DNA of 64,000 nt from Paenibacillus spongiae (GTDB taxonomy: Bacteria > Bacillota > Bacilli > Paenibacillales > Paenibacillaceae): positions 3,862,501-3,926,500 of the forward strand of contig NZ_CP091430.1 in NCBI RefSeq assembly GCF_024734895.1, written 5' to 3'. Positions 36,069-44,182 of this stretch are shown in pieces. The translations under genes were made by a program, and so were the position numbers. Each line of letters starts with the position of its first letter. The first letter of the stretch is position 1. The notes under the pieces were generated by a model. That model was given only the letters and a program-made list of their open reading frames with translations. It was not told the DNA's origin and searched no databases.

Positions 36069-36995
36069 TTACCGGATGTTCATATGCGTGCGGTAATAGG
36101 CGCTGCGATATTCGCTGGGCGTCAAGTTTTCGTGCTTTTTGAACAGCTTCATGAAGTATTTCTCGTCCTGAAAGCCGAGGGCATAGGCGATTTCCTTGAT
36201 GCTAAGCGAGGTCTGATACAGCATTGCCTTCGCCTTCGAAACTTTCAGACGGTGAATGTATTCCTGCATGTTCATTCCCGTTTTCAGCTTGAACAGGCGG
36301 GTCAAGTAGTCCTTGTTGTATTTGAATTCCAGCGCCACGTCCTGCACGGAGATGTTTTTGTCGGAATGGATCCGGATCCATTCCAGCATTTTATTCAGCT
36401 TTTTGTCCGCCGTATCCAGCAGCGCTTCGTTTCCCCCAAGGGCATTATAGTCGGCCATCGTCTGTTCGGACAGCTCGATCAATAGGGAAGTGACCGCGTA
36501 ATCCATCCCATGTCGGGTCGTATAACGGGATTCCATAATATGAAGCAGCTGGTGGAATAAAATATGAATCCTCTCCATCTCCGGAGGCGAAGAATGAAGC
36601 TGGATATAGGCGTACGCGCCTAATTCGTTAAAATACGGATTCGCGTTCAGACGGTGCAGATCTGCCTGGAATTCTTTCTCGTCCAAGAGGGAATAGTCGG
36701 TTTGGCAATAAAAGTGAAGCCAGTGGAACGAGCAGTTCTTATCGGAGTAAGCATAGCCTCGATGGGAGGAATTCGGCGGAATGATCAGCGTTTGCTTCGG
36801 TCTCATCACGTACTTGCCGCCGTCGATATCCATATAGACGGCATCGCGAATGCCAATCATAATCTCGAAGCTGTTATTCGTCCGCTGCTGGTGAATCCAC
36901 TGACGGTCGGCGGTAAAGCTGCCCGCGGACGCGAACATGACCGGCTGTTCAATGCTAAGCTTGACGATTTTCAAGGCGATTCTCAACTCCCGCAA
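36069..36995 (-). CDS. AraC-family regulator of the DUF5695 locus
   Basis: Up to 308 residues; the start is uncertain because only TTG codons are available (36995, or 36974 with GGGAG 12 bp upstream). The N-terminal cupin sensing domain (YVMRPKQTLIIPPNSSHRGY) is followed by the double HTH of AraC (DVALEFKYNKDYLTRLFKLK and IKEIAYALGFQDEKYFMKLF). It probably activates the downstream DUF5695 gene, and perhaps the convergent hydrolase, in response to a sugar. Confidence 0.9.
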   Translation of the reverse strand: MRELRIALKIVKLSIEQPVMFASAGSFTADRQWIHQQRTNNSFEIMIGIRDAVYMDIDGGKYVMRPKQTLIIPPNSSHRGYAYSDKNCSFHWLHFYCQTDYSLLDEKEFQADLHRLNANPYFNELGAYAYIQLHSSPPEMERIHILFHQLLHIMESRYTTRHGMDYAVTSLLIELSEQTMADYNALGGNEALLDTADKKLNKMLEWIRIHSDKNISVQDVALEFKYNKDYLTRLFKLKTGMNMQEYIHRLKVSKAKAMLYQTSLSIKEIAYALGFQDEKYFMKLFKKHENLTPSEYRSAYYRTHMNIR

Positions 36996-37063
36996 AGGAT
37001 TTCGACTAATTCAGTTTATATTATTATAAAAAGAATGTCGTCTAATAAATTGATAGGTCGATA

Positions 37064-37438
37064 TTGGAACAACAGGAAAAGGCAGTTATCTCATTTCTTA
37101 TGCATAACCTGTGGGATCGGGCAGGTGAAATGAATGCCCATGAGTCAGAGGACGCTTTTGTGCCGAACTTTCCTGTGTTCAAGCGAGAACCCAAGGTCCG
37201 TCACCTTGCGAAACTTCCGCCGTATGAACAGCTACAAGCCGAGATGGACGTCTTCTACAAGTCGGTGTATGCCATTATCGGTCGCGATGTACCGGCTCGT
37301 CTTCACCGGCAACTGAAGTTCGTATCCGGCTATAACATGCGGATGATGTGCCTCCGGCACGCCTTGGAACAAGGGCACTTTTTATTGCCAGTGGAATCAG
37401 AGAAGAGCACGATTGCCATGTTCATGATGATCGGCTAG
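37064..37438 (+). CDS. Hypothetical protein (orphan, 124 residues)
   Basis: Open frame from TTG at 37064 (or ATG at ~37100) with no good ribosome binding site. Residues such as FPVFKREPKVRHLAKLPPYE and RLHRQLKFVSGYNMRMMCLR look like a real soluble protein; no family is recognised. It may be a 5'-truncated gene. A left-block repeat fragment follows 30 bp later, so it looks like the first unit of the repeat-separated gene series. Confidence 0.5.
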   Translation: MEQQEKAVISFLMHNLWDRAGEMNAHESEDAFVPNFPVFKREPKVRHLAKLPPYEQLQAEMDVFYKSVYAIIGRDVPARLHRQLKFVSGYNMRMMCLRHALEQGHFLLPVESEKSTIAMFMMIG

Positions 37439-37466
37439 TAACGGCAGTCCGCTCCTCACCTGTCCG

Positions 37467-37492
37467 TTGAGATAACGGAGAACATTAGCACA
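37467..37492 (+). repeat. Left block of the structured repeat (diverged)
   Basis: TTGAGATAACGGAGAACATT followed by AGCAC matches the left block TTGAACTAACGGGAAACGATAGTTC at most positions. No central hairpin or right block adjoins it. Confidence 0.5.
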
Positions 37493-37526
37493 ACAGGCTG
37501 ACACGTTGTTTAAAGGGGATAATCTT

Positions 37527-37823
37527 ATGACTGACTATGTTGTTCAGCTTCGTCCTATTACTGAAGAGAACGAGTATGAGTGTATTCATCTAAACCCGAA
37601 GAAGGAGCAGCAAGAACTGGTAGCACCAAATTCCGATTCTCTAATACACGCTGTGAAGGAACCCACATCCAAGCCTTATGGTATTTATGCCAACGATACA
37701 ATGGTTGGCTTCCTACTTTTTGACAATGAAATATATAAGGACGTTGAGCTAACGGGCAGCATAGTTGAGAGAGGTATATCACTGTTGGAATATGAGATTA
37801 AAACTCGTGAAAGTTATGCTTGA
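37527..37823 (+). pseudogene. GNAT acetyltransferase truncated at a repeat
   Basis: ATG at 37527 (AAGGGG upstream) starts MTDYVVQLRPITEENEYECI and proceeds to DTMVGFLLFDNEIYKD, as in the N-terminal half of BltD/spermine-type GNAT enzymes (~150 residues). Immediately afterwards (37743-37770) the DNA becomes the right block of the structured repeat, read as VELTGSIVERG, and the acetyl-CoA binding half is missing. The remaining 98-residue product should be inactive. Confidence 0.75.
37743..37770 (+). repeat. Right block of the structured repeat inside the GNAT frame
   Basis: TTGAGCTAACGGGCAGCATA then GTTGAGAG matches the right block (GCTAACGGGCAGgATAGTTGAA) nearly perfectly. It marks the break point of the acetyltransferase gene. 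Confidence 0.85.
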
Positions 37824-37895
37824 CAATATAAAGGATATTATTCAAAGTTACTGGTATTAGGTTGAAAATCACGAAGCGAGGAAAGGTGAAATACT

Positions 37896-38480
37896 CTGAA
37901 AGCGAATCGAATGGAAGCGTTCAGCGATGGTGTGTTGGCGATCATCATTACGATCATGGTGTTGGAATTTAAAGTGCCGGAAGGCCATGACTGGTATGCA
38001 CTGATCGAACTCGGCCCAAAGATTCTTAGCTACATCTTTAGTTTTGTATATGTCGGCATCTACTGGAACAATCATCATCATCTGCTGCACATGGTTCGAA
38101 CAATGAACGGGCGGTTGATGTGGCTCAACTTGCTGCTTCTCTTCTGGTTATCCCTTGTGCCGTTCACGACAGCTTGGATGGGGGAAAGCCATTTTGCAGC
38201 CACGCCAACGGCATTGTACGGTATTATTTTACTACTCGCGGCGCTTTCATACTGGCTGCTTCAGCGCGCGATTATTAACCAGCATTCTGGTGATTCCTCA
38301 TTTGTTCTGTCGATGGGCAAAGACTGGAAGGGCAAATTATCTCCCTTGCTCTACTTGATCGCGGCCTTGACCGCATATGCGAGTCCTTGGATATCCGGCT
38401 TCTTTTTCGTACTTGTTGCCATGATCTGGTTCTTGCCTGATAAGCGAATCGAGCACGCCCTGCGAGGCCGAGGCCGCTAA
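37896..38480 (+). CDS. Bacterial TMEM175 (DUF1211) potassium-channel family protein
   Basis: 194 residues from CTG at 37896, chosen because AAGGTG lies 9 bp upstream and because the family's RxxxFSDG motif (RMEAFSDGVLAIIITIMVLE) then keeps its Arg; the next ATG (37911) would lose it. Six membrane segments follow, with YVGIYWNNHHHLLHMV typical of the family. Bacterial TMEM175 proteins are K+-selective channels. The CTG start could instead mean a start-codon mutation. Confidence 0.85.
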   Translation: MKANRMEAFSDGVLAIIITIMVLEFKVPEGHDWYALIELGPKILSYIFSFVYVGIYWNNHHHLLHMVRTMNGRLMWLNLLLLFWLSLVPFTTAWMGESHFAATPTALYGIILLLAALSYWLLQRAIINQHSGDSSFVLSMGKDWKGKLSPLLYLIAALTAYASPWISGFFFVLVAMIWFLPDKRIEHALRGRGR

Positions 38481-38507
38481 GTTGGTAAAGAGGGGGATAT
38501 CACTTCG

Positions 38508-38681
38508 ATGGCAATGAAATTTGAGCAAGATGGATTCGACTCGGCTCTGTTCACCACAGCAGGAGTGGCCGCGAATCATGCAATCGGCTGTATCCGTACA
38601 AGCGGACGCGTCGCATATCCTCATGGGATACGCCCTGAATTACGGATATCCTCAGGAATCAGAGCACTCTTAAGAGTTTAA
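38508..38681 (+). pseudogene. Internal fragment of a zinc-type alcohol dehydrogenase
   Basis: 57 codons (FEQDGFDSALFTTAGVAANH, AIGCIRTSGRVAYPHGIRPE) resemble the Rossmann region of MDR-family dehydrogenases (FDAALFTAGG..A..AI..LR.GGRVAYPNG). Both the N-terminal part and the C-terminus are missing; the stop is 2 bp before a structured repeat. Confidence 0.55.
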
Positions 38682-38683
38682 TG

Positions 38684-38755
38684 TTGAGCTCTCGGGGGAC
38701 GATAGCTTCATACACTACAACAGGAGGCTGGCCGCATGATCGATCGGCAGCATTG
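38684..38755 (+). repeat. Diverged structured repeat copy
   Basis: Left block TTGAGCTCTCGGGGGACGAT then AGCTTCAT, followed by a GC-rich centre (GGAGGCTGGCCGC...GATCGGCAGC). The right block is missing or replaced by the adjoining intact copy at 38756. Confidence 0.55.
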
Positions 38756-38845
38756 TTGAACTAACGGGAAACGTTAGTTCAATGCACCATGGAGCAGTCT
38801 GCACCTTACAGCTGCTCCATTTTTCATTACGCTAACGGGCAGTAA
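38756..38845 (+). repeat. Intact ~90-bp structured repeat
   Basis: Left block is a perfect palindrome TTGAACTAACG-GGAAA-CGTTAGTTCAA (38756-38782). The central hairpin ATGGAGCAG...CTGCTCCAT (38788-38820) is followed by TTTTTCAT, so it could terminate transcription. Right block GCTAACGGGCAGTAAT (38831-38845). Bases 38787-38842 match 44321-44376 at 55 of 56 positions. Confidence 0.9.
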
Positions 38846-38992
38846 TCCAAAATATTATAATAATTAACACTGTCTTCATTATGGGATGAATCTGAACGTA
38901 TCTATTTCAGTTTTTTGGATGCCGCACGTATATCTGGGCACGTGAATATATTATGTATAGTTTCAATTATCCAATCCAGAAGGTGGGATACA

Positions 38993-39580
38993 GTGCCAAC
39001 CGACAGCGCCATAGCCGCCCTTAGTTCTCCTTCTTTGAATTTATCTTTCGACTTAAGTACAGCACCATTATTCCAGCAAAACGCTCAAAACTTCATTCTT
39101 CAGCAATTCGCTAAGCAGTTACCCGTAATGCAAAACCTAGGCCTACTCGACGTTTATCTGAGTAACGGCCATAGCGTAGAGCCCCATTGGCACCCTAACG
39201 CATCCGAACTTCAATACGTAGTACAAGGAGAAGTTGCCGTCTCCATTCTTAATCCATTTTCCCGGCAAATCCTTAGTTACCGCGTCAAGCCCCCCCAGAC
39301 GGTGTATATCCCGATGGGTTGGTGGCATTGGCAAACCGCGACGATGGATAACACCCACTTTGTGTCTGCTTTCGATAATAATGCCACGCAGGTCGTATTC
39401 GGGTCTGACATCCTTAGAATGACACCTCCCGAGGTGTTCCAGATGATCTATGGCGTGAATGCGACCCAGCTTGCTGATGTGCTCAAGCCTATCGACCAAA
39501 CAGTAGTCATAGGTCCGCCTGCTTCAAGAGATATTGAATGGAGGATAGGCACGCAAGCATTCCTGAATCAGTCTTCGTAA
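38993..39580 (+). CDS. Oxalate-decarboxylase/germin-like single cupin
   Basis: 195 residues from GTG at 38993 (AAGGTGGG upstream). Germin-type motif 1 EPHWHPNASELQYVVQGEVA (HxH...E) and motif 2 PPQTVYIPMGWWHWQTA (His) suggest a metal site. Length is half that of bicupin oxalate decarboxylases. No signal peptide. The substrate is unknown. It lies between two structured repeats as a single-gene unit. Confidence 0.85.
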   Translation: MPTDSAIAALSSPSLNLSFDLSTAPLFQQNAQNFILQQFAKQLPVMQNLGLLDVYLSNGHSVEPHWHPNASELQYVVQGEVAVSILNPFSRQILSYRVKPPQTVYIPMGWWHWQTATMDNTHFVSAFDNNATQVVFGSDILRMTPPEVFQMIYGVNATQLADVLKPIDQTVVIGPPASRDIEWRIGTQAFLNQSS

Positions 39581-39711
39581 ACAAAAGGCCGAGATGCAAC
39601 TTGTTACAGGGTTCCCGGCCCTGATCTTGCTTAGAGTTGAAGAATACAGCTTTCCTTGTGGATTAACTCGTTTTGAATAATGTTCATTAGTACCATATCT
39701 ATGACCAGGGT

Positions 39712-39796
39712 TTGAACTAACGGGAAACGATAGCTTAATAAATAACTACGCGGCTGCTGGCATGGATCGGCGGCCGCGTTGCGCTTACGGGTACAT
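39712..39796 (+). repeat. Structured repeat between cupin and NUDIX fragment
   Basis: Left block TTGAACTAACGGGAAACGAT then AGCTTAAT (39712-39739); central hairpin ACGCGGC...GCCGCGT (39748-39779); shortened right block GCGCTTACGGGTACAT (39781-39796), which runs directly into the NUDIX-like coding fragment. Confidence 0.8.
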
Positions 39797-40029
39797 ATCC
39801 AGATGGAAATGAAGTCGTGTTTGTCATGTTTCTATTCAATGTAATAGCTGAATTAGAAGGAAAAATAGCAAAGGATGGGATGACTTTAAACTTTGAGGAT
39901 AGTGAAAATGAATCATTGCAATTAATATTTAAGAGCCTTGCTGACATAGACATCGACTCAATTAATTTAGTACAAAAGCCTGTTTTTATTGATTTAAAGG
40001 AACATAAAGATGGAATTCTAAAAACTTGA
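39784..40029 (+). pseudogene. C-terminal fragment of a NUDIX hydrolase
   Basis: The frame is open from the repeat (39784) and reads GTYPDGNEVVFVMFLFNVIA, MTLNFEDSENESLQLIFKSL and INLVQKPVFIDLKEHKDGIL to the stop at 40029. This matches the half of NUDIX enzymes after the NUDIX box (YPNGDEVY.V...F.A.E..G, ending KP.I.DL). The N-terminal half with the catalytic box is missing, replaced by the repeat. Not expected to be active. Confidence 0.6.
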
Positions 40030-40041
40030 TTTGTGAACAGC

Positions 40042-40136
40042 TTAGACTAACGGGATACGATAGCTCAATATAAAAGGAATCAACGGCAGCCGAATGTACG
40101 GTTGCCGTTCTCAACTAACGGGCAGGATAGTTGAAT
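40042..40136 (+). repeat. Intact structured repeat after the NUDIX fragment
   Basis: Left block TTAGACTAACGGGATACGAT then AGCTCAAT (40042-40069), central hairpin AACGGCA...TGCCGTT (40082-40109), right block AACTAACGGGCAGGATAGTT then GAAT (40113-40136). 95 bp in total, the clearest complete copy. Confidence 0.9.
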
Positions 40137-40234
40137 CGTTCCTCGAATATTTTATCAGTTGGATAATTTAATGAAATTTGTTGAAATAAGGTTGTCCGAA
40201 TGAAACGCAAATCTTATAGATAAGGGTGATTCAT

Positions 40235-40828
40235 GTGAAGCAAGGACTCATTGTGTTTTTGAACGGAACGTCAAGTTCTGGAAAGACCTCCATATCGACT
40301 GAAATGATAAATCAGAAAGAAATTCCTTTTTATCATTTATCAATTGATGATTTTTTCAATAATTACAATGATTTTGTTAATAATAAATTTCCAGATGAAC
40401 CTCCAAGAGGAATAGATCATCAAGTTGTCTCACAAATAGTTGATCATTCCATATGCTCAGTGTACCATTCGACAATTAAATTGTTATCAGAACTGGGTTT
40501 TAATGTAATAGTAGATACCATAATCGCAAATGACAAGTACTTTAATGATTTCTATGATTTACTTGTTGATCATCCTATATTGTTTGTAGGCATACGATGC
40601 TCGAAAGAAGAACTCACAAGAAGAGAGCAGAGCAGGGGAGATCGATTAATTGGACTAGCACATTCCCAGTTCGACAGAGTATATTCCTATAATGAATATG
40701 ATCTTGAAGTAAATACGGAAAAGTTGAGTCCAACCGAATGTGTCGATAAAATATTAAGTTTTGTTAAGTCCGATCAGGGTTACTCTGCATTTAAGAAATT
40801 AAGTAAAAGAGAGATTAGTGTTTCATAG
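40235..40828 (+). CDS. Chloramphenicol-phosphotransferase-like P-loop kinase
   Basis: 197 residues from GTG at 40235 (AAGGGTG 7 bp upstream). Walker A FLNGTSSSGKTSIS is followed by HLSIDDFF with the Asp typical of CPT enzymes; GFNVIVDTIIAND, FVGIRCSKEELTRREQSRGD and IGLAHSQFDRVYSYNEYDLE complete the CPT family pattern. Known members phosphorylate the 3-OH of chloramphenicol; this one is low in GC compared with the flanks, hinting at transfer, and its substrate is unproven. Confidence 0.85.
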   Translation: MKQGLIVFLNGTSSSGKTSISTEMINQKEIPFYHLSIDDFFNNYNDFVNNKFPDEPPRGIDHQVVSQIVDHSICSVYHSTIKLLSELGFNVIVDTIIANDKYFNDFYDLLVDHPILFVGIRCSKEELTRREQSRGDRLIGLAHSQFDRVYSYNEYDLEVNTEKLSPTECVDKILSFVKSDQGYSAFKKLSKREISVS

Positions 40829-40903
40829 TAGGCAAATCCATCAGATAACAACATATTCAAGCATTGGGGCTATTGCCCCTCGGTCTGCCCACAAGATTTC
40901 GGA

Positions 40904-40958
40904 ATTAAGCTAACGGGATACGTTAGTTCAAAAGTCAAGCAGATTAAAACCTCTGCTT
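40904..40958 (+). repeat. Structured repeat, left block plus short hairpin
   Basis: Left block TTAAGCTAACGGGATACGTT then AGTTCAAA (40904-40931), followed by hairpin AAGCAGA/TCTGCTT (40937-40958). A right block is not recognisable before the recombinase gene. Confidence 0.75.
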
Positions 40959-41001
40959 AGAAGCAAACTAGATTTAATAGCTTCTAAAGGGAGGTTTTGT
41001 T

Positions 41002-41844
41002 ATGAACTTGAGTGAGTTGTGGCGGTTGTACGAGGCTGACAAACATATTCAAGGATTTAGTCCGAAAACATTAAAAGCTTACGTCCTCCAGCACAAAATG
41101 CTGATGTTGGAACTTGGCGATCTCGAAATATCAGAGATAACGTTAACAATGCTGAAGGAGTACTTGAATAAACAAGCAGATCGGTTAAAGCCTAGCAGTC
41201 TAGGGCATCGAATTCGTTTTATTCGTTCGCTTTTACGCTACGCTTATGAAGAGACGTACCTGAGTTCAAATCCCTCTCTAAAATTAAGAGAACCAAAATT
41301 GGAAAAGCGTATTCCTAAGTTTTTGATCGAAGAAGATGTTATTAACTTAAAGATTTCTTGTCAGTCACTTAGGGAACGAGCGCTGCTTGAGTTTCTCTAC
41401 TGTACCGGCTGCCGAGTTGGTGAAGTGGAGAAGATAAACATCGAGGATCTCAACTGGGAAAACCGTTCTGCAATAGTTAATGGCAAGGGCTCAAAGCAGA
41501 GAGAAGTTTATTTTACGACGGAGTGCAAAGTATGGTTAAAGAAGTACCTGGCCAGCCGTGCTGACTCCTGTAAAGCCTTATTCGTAACCGATACACTTCC
41601 CACTAAACGAATGGCTATACCTACGATCAGATGGGCTCTGAAAAGGCTTGCAAATCGGGGAGAAATCGAAGCAAATGTTTATCCTCATCGCTTTAGACAT
41701 ACCTATGCGTGCCAACTACTTGATAACGGTGCACTACTAGATTTCATCCAAGGTATGATGGGGCATGAAAAGGCATCAACCACGCAAATCTATGCTCAGC
41801 TCCGCGGCGAGCGTCGAAGAGAACTTTATCGGCAATTTTTTTAG
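41002..41844 (+). CDS. Tyrosine recombinase (XerC/XerD-like)
   Basis: 280 residues, ATG behind AAAGGGAGG. SAM-like core-binding domain (~1-85) and catalytic domain with the full set of residues: Arg in CTGCRVGEVE, Lys in NGKGSKQREV, HxxR in HRFRHTYACQL, His in MMGHEKASTT and Tyr nucleophile in TQIYAQLRG. It is shorter than chromosomal XerC/D (~300). It lies in the middle of the repeat-separated gene series and is the obvious candidate to act on those repeats, but no direct link is shown. It could instead be the integrase of a lost element. Confidence 0.92.
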   Translation: MNLSELWRLYEADKHIQGFSPKTLKAYVLQHKMLMLELGDLEISEITLTMLKEYLNKQADRLKPSSLGHRIRFIRSLLRYAYEETYLSSNPSLKLREPKLEKRIPKFLIEEDVINLKISCQSLRERALLEFLYCTGCRVGEVEKINIEDLNWENRSAIVNGKGSKQREVYFTTECKVWLKKYLASRADSCKALFVTDTLPTKRMAIPTIRWALKRLANRGEIEANVYPHRFRHTYACQLLDNGALLDFIQGMMGHEKASTTQIYAQLRGERRRELYRQFF

Positions 41845-41853
41845 CACAGAACA

Positions 41854-41915
41854 GCGGTGGATTCGCCTTCAAAGATCCGCCGCTATTCAACTATAAGGCG
41901 GATTAGTCCAATAAT
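41854..41915 (+). repeat. Diverged structured repeat after the recombinase
   Basis: Central hairpin AGCGGTGGAT...ATCCGCCGCT (41854-41885) and a decayed right block (TTCAACTATAAGGCGGATTA then GTCCAATAA, 41887-41915) that aligns with AACTAACGGGCAGGATAGTTGAA with several changes. Confidence 0.45.
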
Positions 41916-42005
41916 GTTAAAGGGATTAGGTTTCTGTATCTCGAATGGATAGCATCAGATATATTGAATCATGCATTTACAATATGATTTGAGGTGTGCT
42001 GCGTC

Positions 42006-42473
42006 GTGATCAAACATAGTAGCATAGTTAACGGAGATATCCTAAAAGAATTTAAAGACATAATGGGTATTAATTTAATGAATAATGCGGCTAATACATG
42101 CACAATTGAGCAGCACTTGTCTATTGCGAGTGTTTTTTGGCCGGAAATAATTGAAATAGACGACTACATATTTATATCTAACTTTTTCAATGGTAAAGAA
42201 AGTCTAAATGAAATCAAGGAGAGATTCAATTACGATAGAAGACAAGTAGAGAAATGGGTAAACAGTTGGTCTATCGGAGATTTTTTCTTAATGTCTTCGG
42301 ATGAATCGGTTCGAAACGAAATTATTTTCATGGAGTTTGCAAGGGTTCTTAAGTCTGTATGGGAAATCAGGTTAAAACTTTTATTTCCTGAACGTAAAAT
42401 AGTTGTTGAACTAGATTATGGATTAATGGGCGAGTCAGGTTTAACGATTGTAGTTTACCAAGAACAAATGTAA
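42006..42473 (+). CDS. Hypothetical protein (AT-rich orphan, 155 residues)
   Basis: GTG at 42006 (GAGGTG upstream). Soluble, mixed alpha/beta; starts MIKHSSIVNGDILKEFKDIM and contains IKERFNYDRRQVEKWVNSWS, ending in a beta strand (LTIVVYQEQM). No family is recognised. Its low GC compared with the operons outside the array suggests horizontal origin. An IS110-type element follows directly. Confidence 0.65.
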   Translation: MIKHSSIVNGDILKEFKDIMGINLMNNAANTCTIEQHLSIASVFWPEIIEIDDYIFISNFFNGKESLNEIKERFNYDRRQVEKWVNSWSIGDFFLMSSDESVRNEIIFMEFARVLKSVWEIRLKLLFPERKIVVELDYGLMGESGLTIVVYQEQM

Positions 42474-42563
42474 ATATTCACCTACTACCTTTATGACATG
42501 GGTAATTATATTTATTTTTTCATTAAGCTCCCTCGGTACGATTTAGTTATCTCACAAATGCTC

Positions 42564-42878
42564 GCTTATTCGCAGGATTTCACCCTTACTAGAATTACAG
42601 AAGAGTGTAAGAGAACCCTTGTAGTAGACCAGGACAACATGAAGGCGTGAGGAAATAGAGGGGAGATCGCTACCCCATATTCTTCCATATACTGCACGCT
42701 TTCTCCACGCCGCCCCTGGAGGTTTTCACTCCCATGTCTCAACGGGTCTTTGCCCTCTCATTCCTTCGTTACGCCTGTCCAAGGGGTGGAGGCCGGTCTT
42801 GCTAACGGTACGGGTCGGTGCCCTTTGGTTTAATACATCCGGTACTCCGTGCTTTCTTTTGAAATCCCGCGAATAAGC
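42564..42878 (-). ncRNA. Candidate bridge/guide RNA region of the IS110-type element
   Basis: The noncoding region downstream of the transposase is bounded by inverted 19-mers (GCTTATTCGCAGGATTTCA at 42564-42582 and its complement with one difference at 42860-42878). Inside are several GC-rich hairpins (for example GGGGAGATCGCTACCCC). IS110-family elements encode a structured bridge RNA in a noncoding end that directs target choice, and in the IS1111 subgroup it lies 3' of the transposase. The exact RNA ends and loops cannot be read here. Confidence 0.45.
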
Positions 42879-42910
42879 CAAAACTCGTGCAACGAAACGG
42901 TAGGTTCTGT

Positions 42911-44182
42911 TTATGCAGCTACTTGCATGGGGAATGTCTTTTGTGGATTGTAGACTTCGCCACGCCGAGCCATTCCAACCAGTATGCGAGCAAGTTTCCC
43001 ACATAGTTTCATAATGGACCTCATTTTCCTCATCTTCTTCACCTGTACATTGTGTGTATGCATAGCTTGGAATTCCGGATTGTTCATCACCAAACTCATG
43101 GTCATCATGAAGATGAAACGACGAAGGCGAGCTCTCCCACGTTTGCTAATCTTCATCTGTCCGGTCCATTTGCCAGAGCTTGCTTCTGCGAGGTTGAGTC
43201 CAGCATGACGCAGCAGGGCATTGCCGTGAACAAATCCGCTTAAATCCCCAGCCTCACCTAGAATACCAGCAAGTGAAATGGCGCTGATCCCTTTGACAGC
43301 AAGCATAGATTTAGCAAAAGGAATGCGATCTAACACGGCAATGATTTCTGTCTCGACCGTTTGGAGCTGTCGACTAGCAAGGTCGTACTCATCAAGTAAC
43401 TGTTTCAAGTGAAGCTTGTAAGCTTGCGTGGCTTGTTTAGAACCAACAGAGCTGTTAGCAAGCGCGATAAGAGCACGAGCTTTTCGTTCTCCAGAGTGAC
43501 GTTTCATCAGCGATTTCCAGCCTGCAATGATGTCTTGGGGCTGTAATTTCCGGAGCTCTTCAGGTGTAGGGAAAAGACGAAGCGTGGCCAACGAACCCGT
43601 GCACATGAGGCTCTTAAAGACCTGACGCAGCTCCGGGAAAACAACGTCAACCCAACGATGGATTTGGTTCTTTGCGCTAACGAGCCTCGTCACGACAGAG
43701 TCGCGGTTTGAGAGAAAGACACGTAGTTCTTCAAAGGCTTCTGGCGTATTGCGAATGAATGAGTAGTAGCCGTTCTTGACCATGTCGGCAATGACTAGAG
43801 CATCCTTTTTGTCGCTCTTGGATGGCGTATTGTCGCGGTTTTCCTTATTCTTTTTTACAAGATGAGGATTGACGAGAACCACTTCGAATTGACGCTCGGA
43901 GAGCCACCTAGAGACGTTAAGCCAGTAATGACCGGTTGGTTCCATACCAACAATATCCGCGTTAAGGTCGTTCGCGGCTTGCAGGGAACGGATCCAACTT
44001 AGAAGATTTTGAAATCCTTCTTCATCATTTGAAAAGGATAATGGATGACCGATGACGATTCCACGAAAGTTAACAGCACGCGCGACATGCGTTTGTTGGG
44101 CGATGTCGATCCCGACGACGAGGTGCTGAGCAGTAATTTTTTCAATGAGTTGATTTTGTTTGTCCTGCGGTTTAAACTTCAT
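42911..44182 (-). CDS. IS110-family transposase (DEDD recombinase)
   Basis: 423 residues, ATG behind CAGGAGGA. The RuvC-like N-terminal domain has DEDD-type acidic residues (VVGIDIAQQTHVARAVN, ADIVGMEPTGHYWLNVSRWL, PSKSDKKDALVIADMV). The C-terminal transposase_20 domain reads AVKGISAISLAGILGEAGDL and FVHGNALLRHAGLNL with the Ser-containing SGKWTGQMKISKRG. Both domains appear intact, so the element may be active. Confidence 0.95.
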   Translation of the reverse strand: MKFKPQDKQNQLIEKITAQHLVVGIDIAQQTHVARAVNFRGIVIGHPLSFSNDEEGFQNLLSWIRSLQAANDLNADIVGMEPTGHYWLNVSRWLSERQFEVVLVNPHLVKKNKENRDNTPSKSDKKDALVIADMVKNGYYSFIRNTPEAFEELRVFLSNRDSVVTRLVSAKNQIHRWVDVVFPELRQVFKSLMCTGSLATLRLFPTPEELRKLQPQDIIAGWKSLMKRHSGERKARALIALANSSVGSKQATQAYKLHLKQLLDEYDLASRQLQTVETEIIAVLDRIPFAKSMLAVKGISAISLAGILGEAGDLSGFVHGNALLRHAGLNLAEASSGKWTGQMKISKRGRARLRRFIFMMTMSLVMNNPEFQAMHTHNVQVKKMRKMRSIMKLCGKLARILVGMARRGEVYNPQKTFPMQVAA

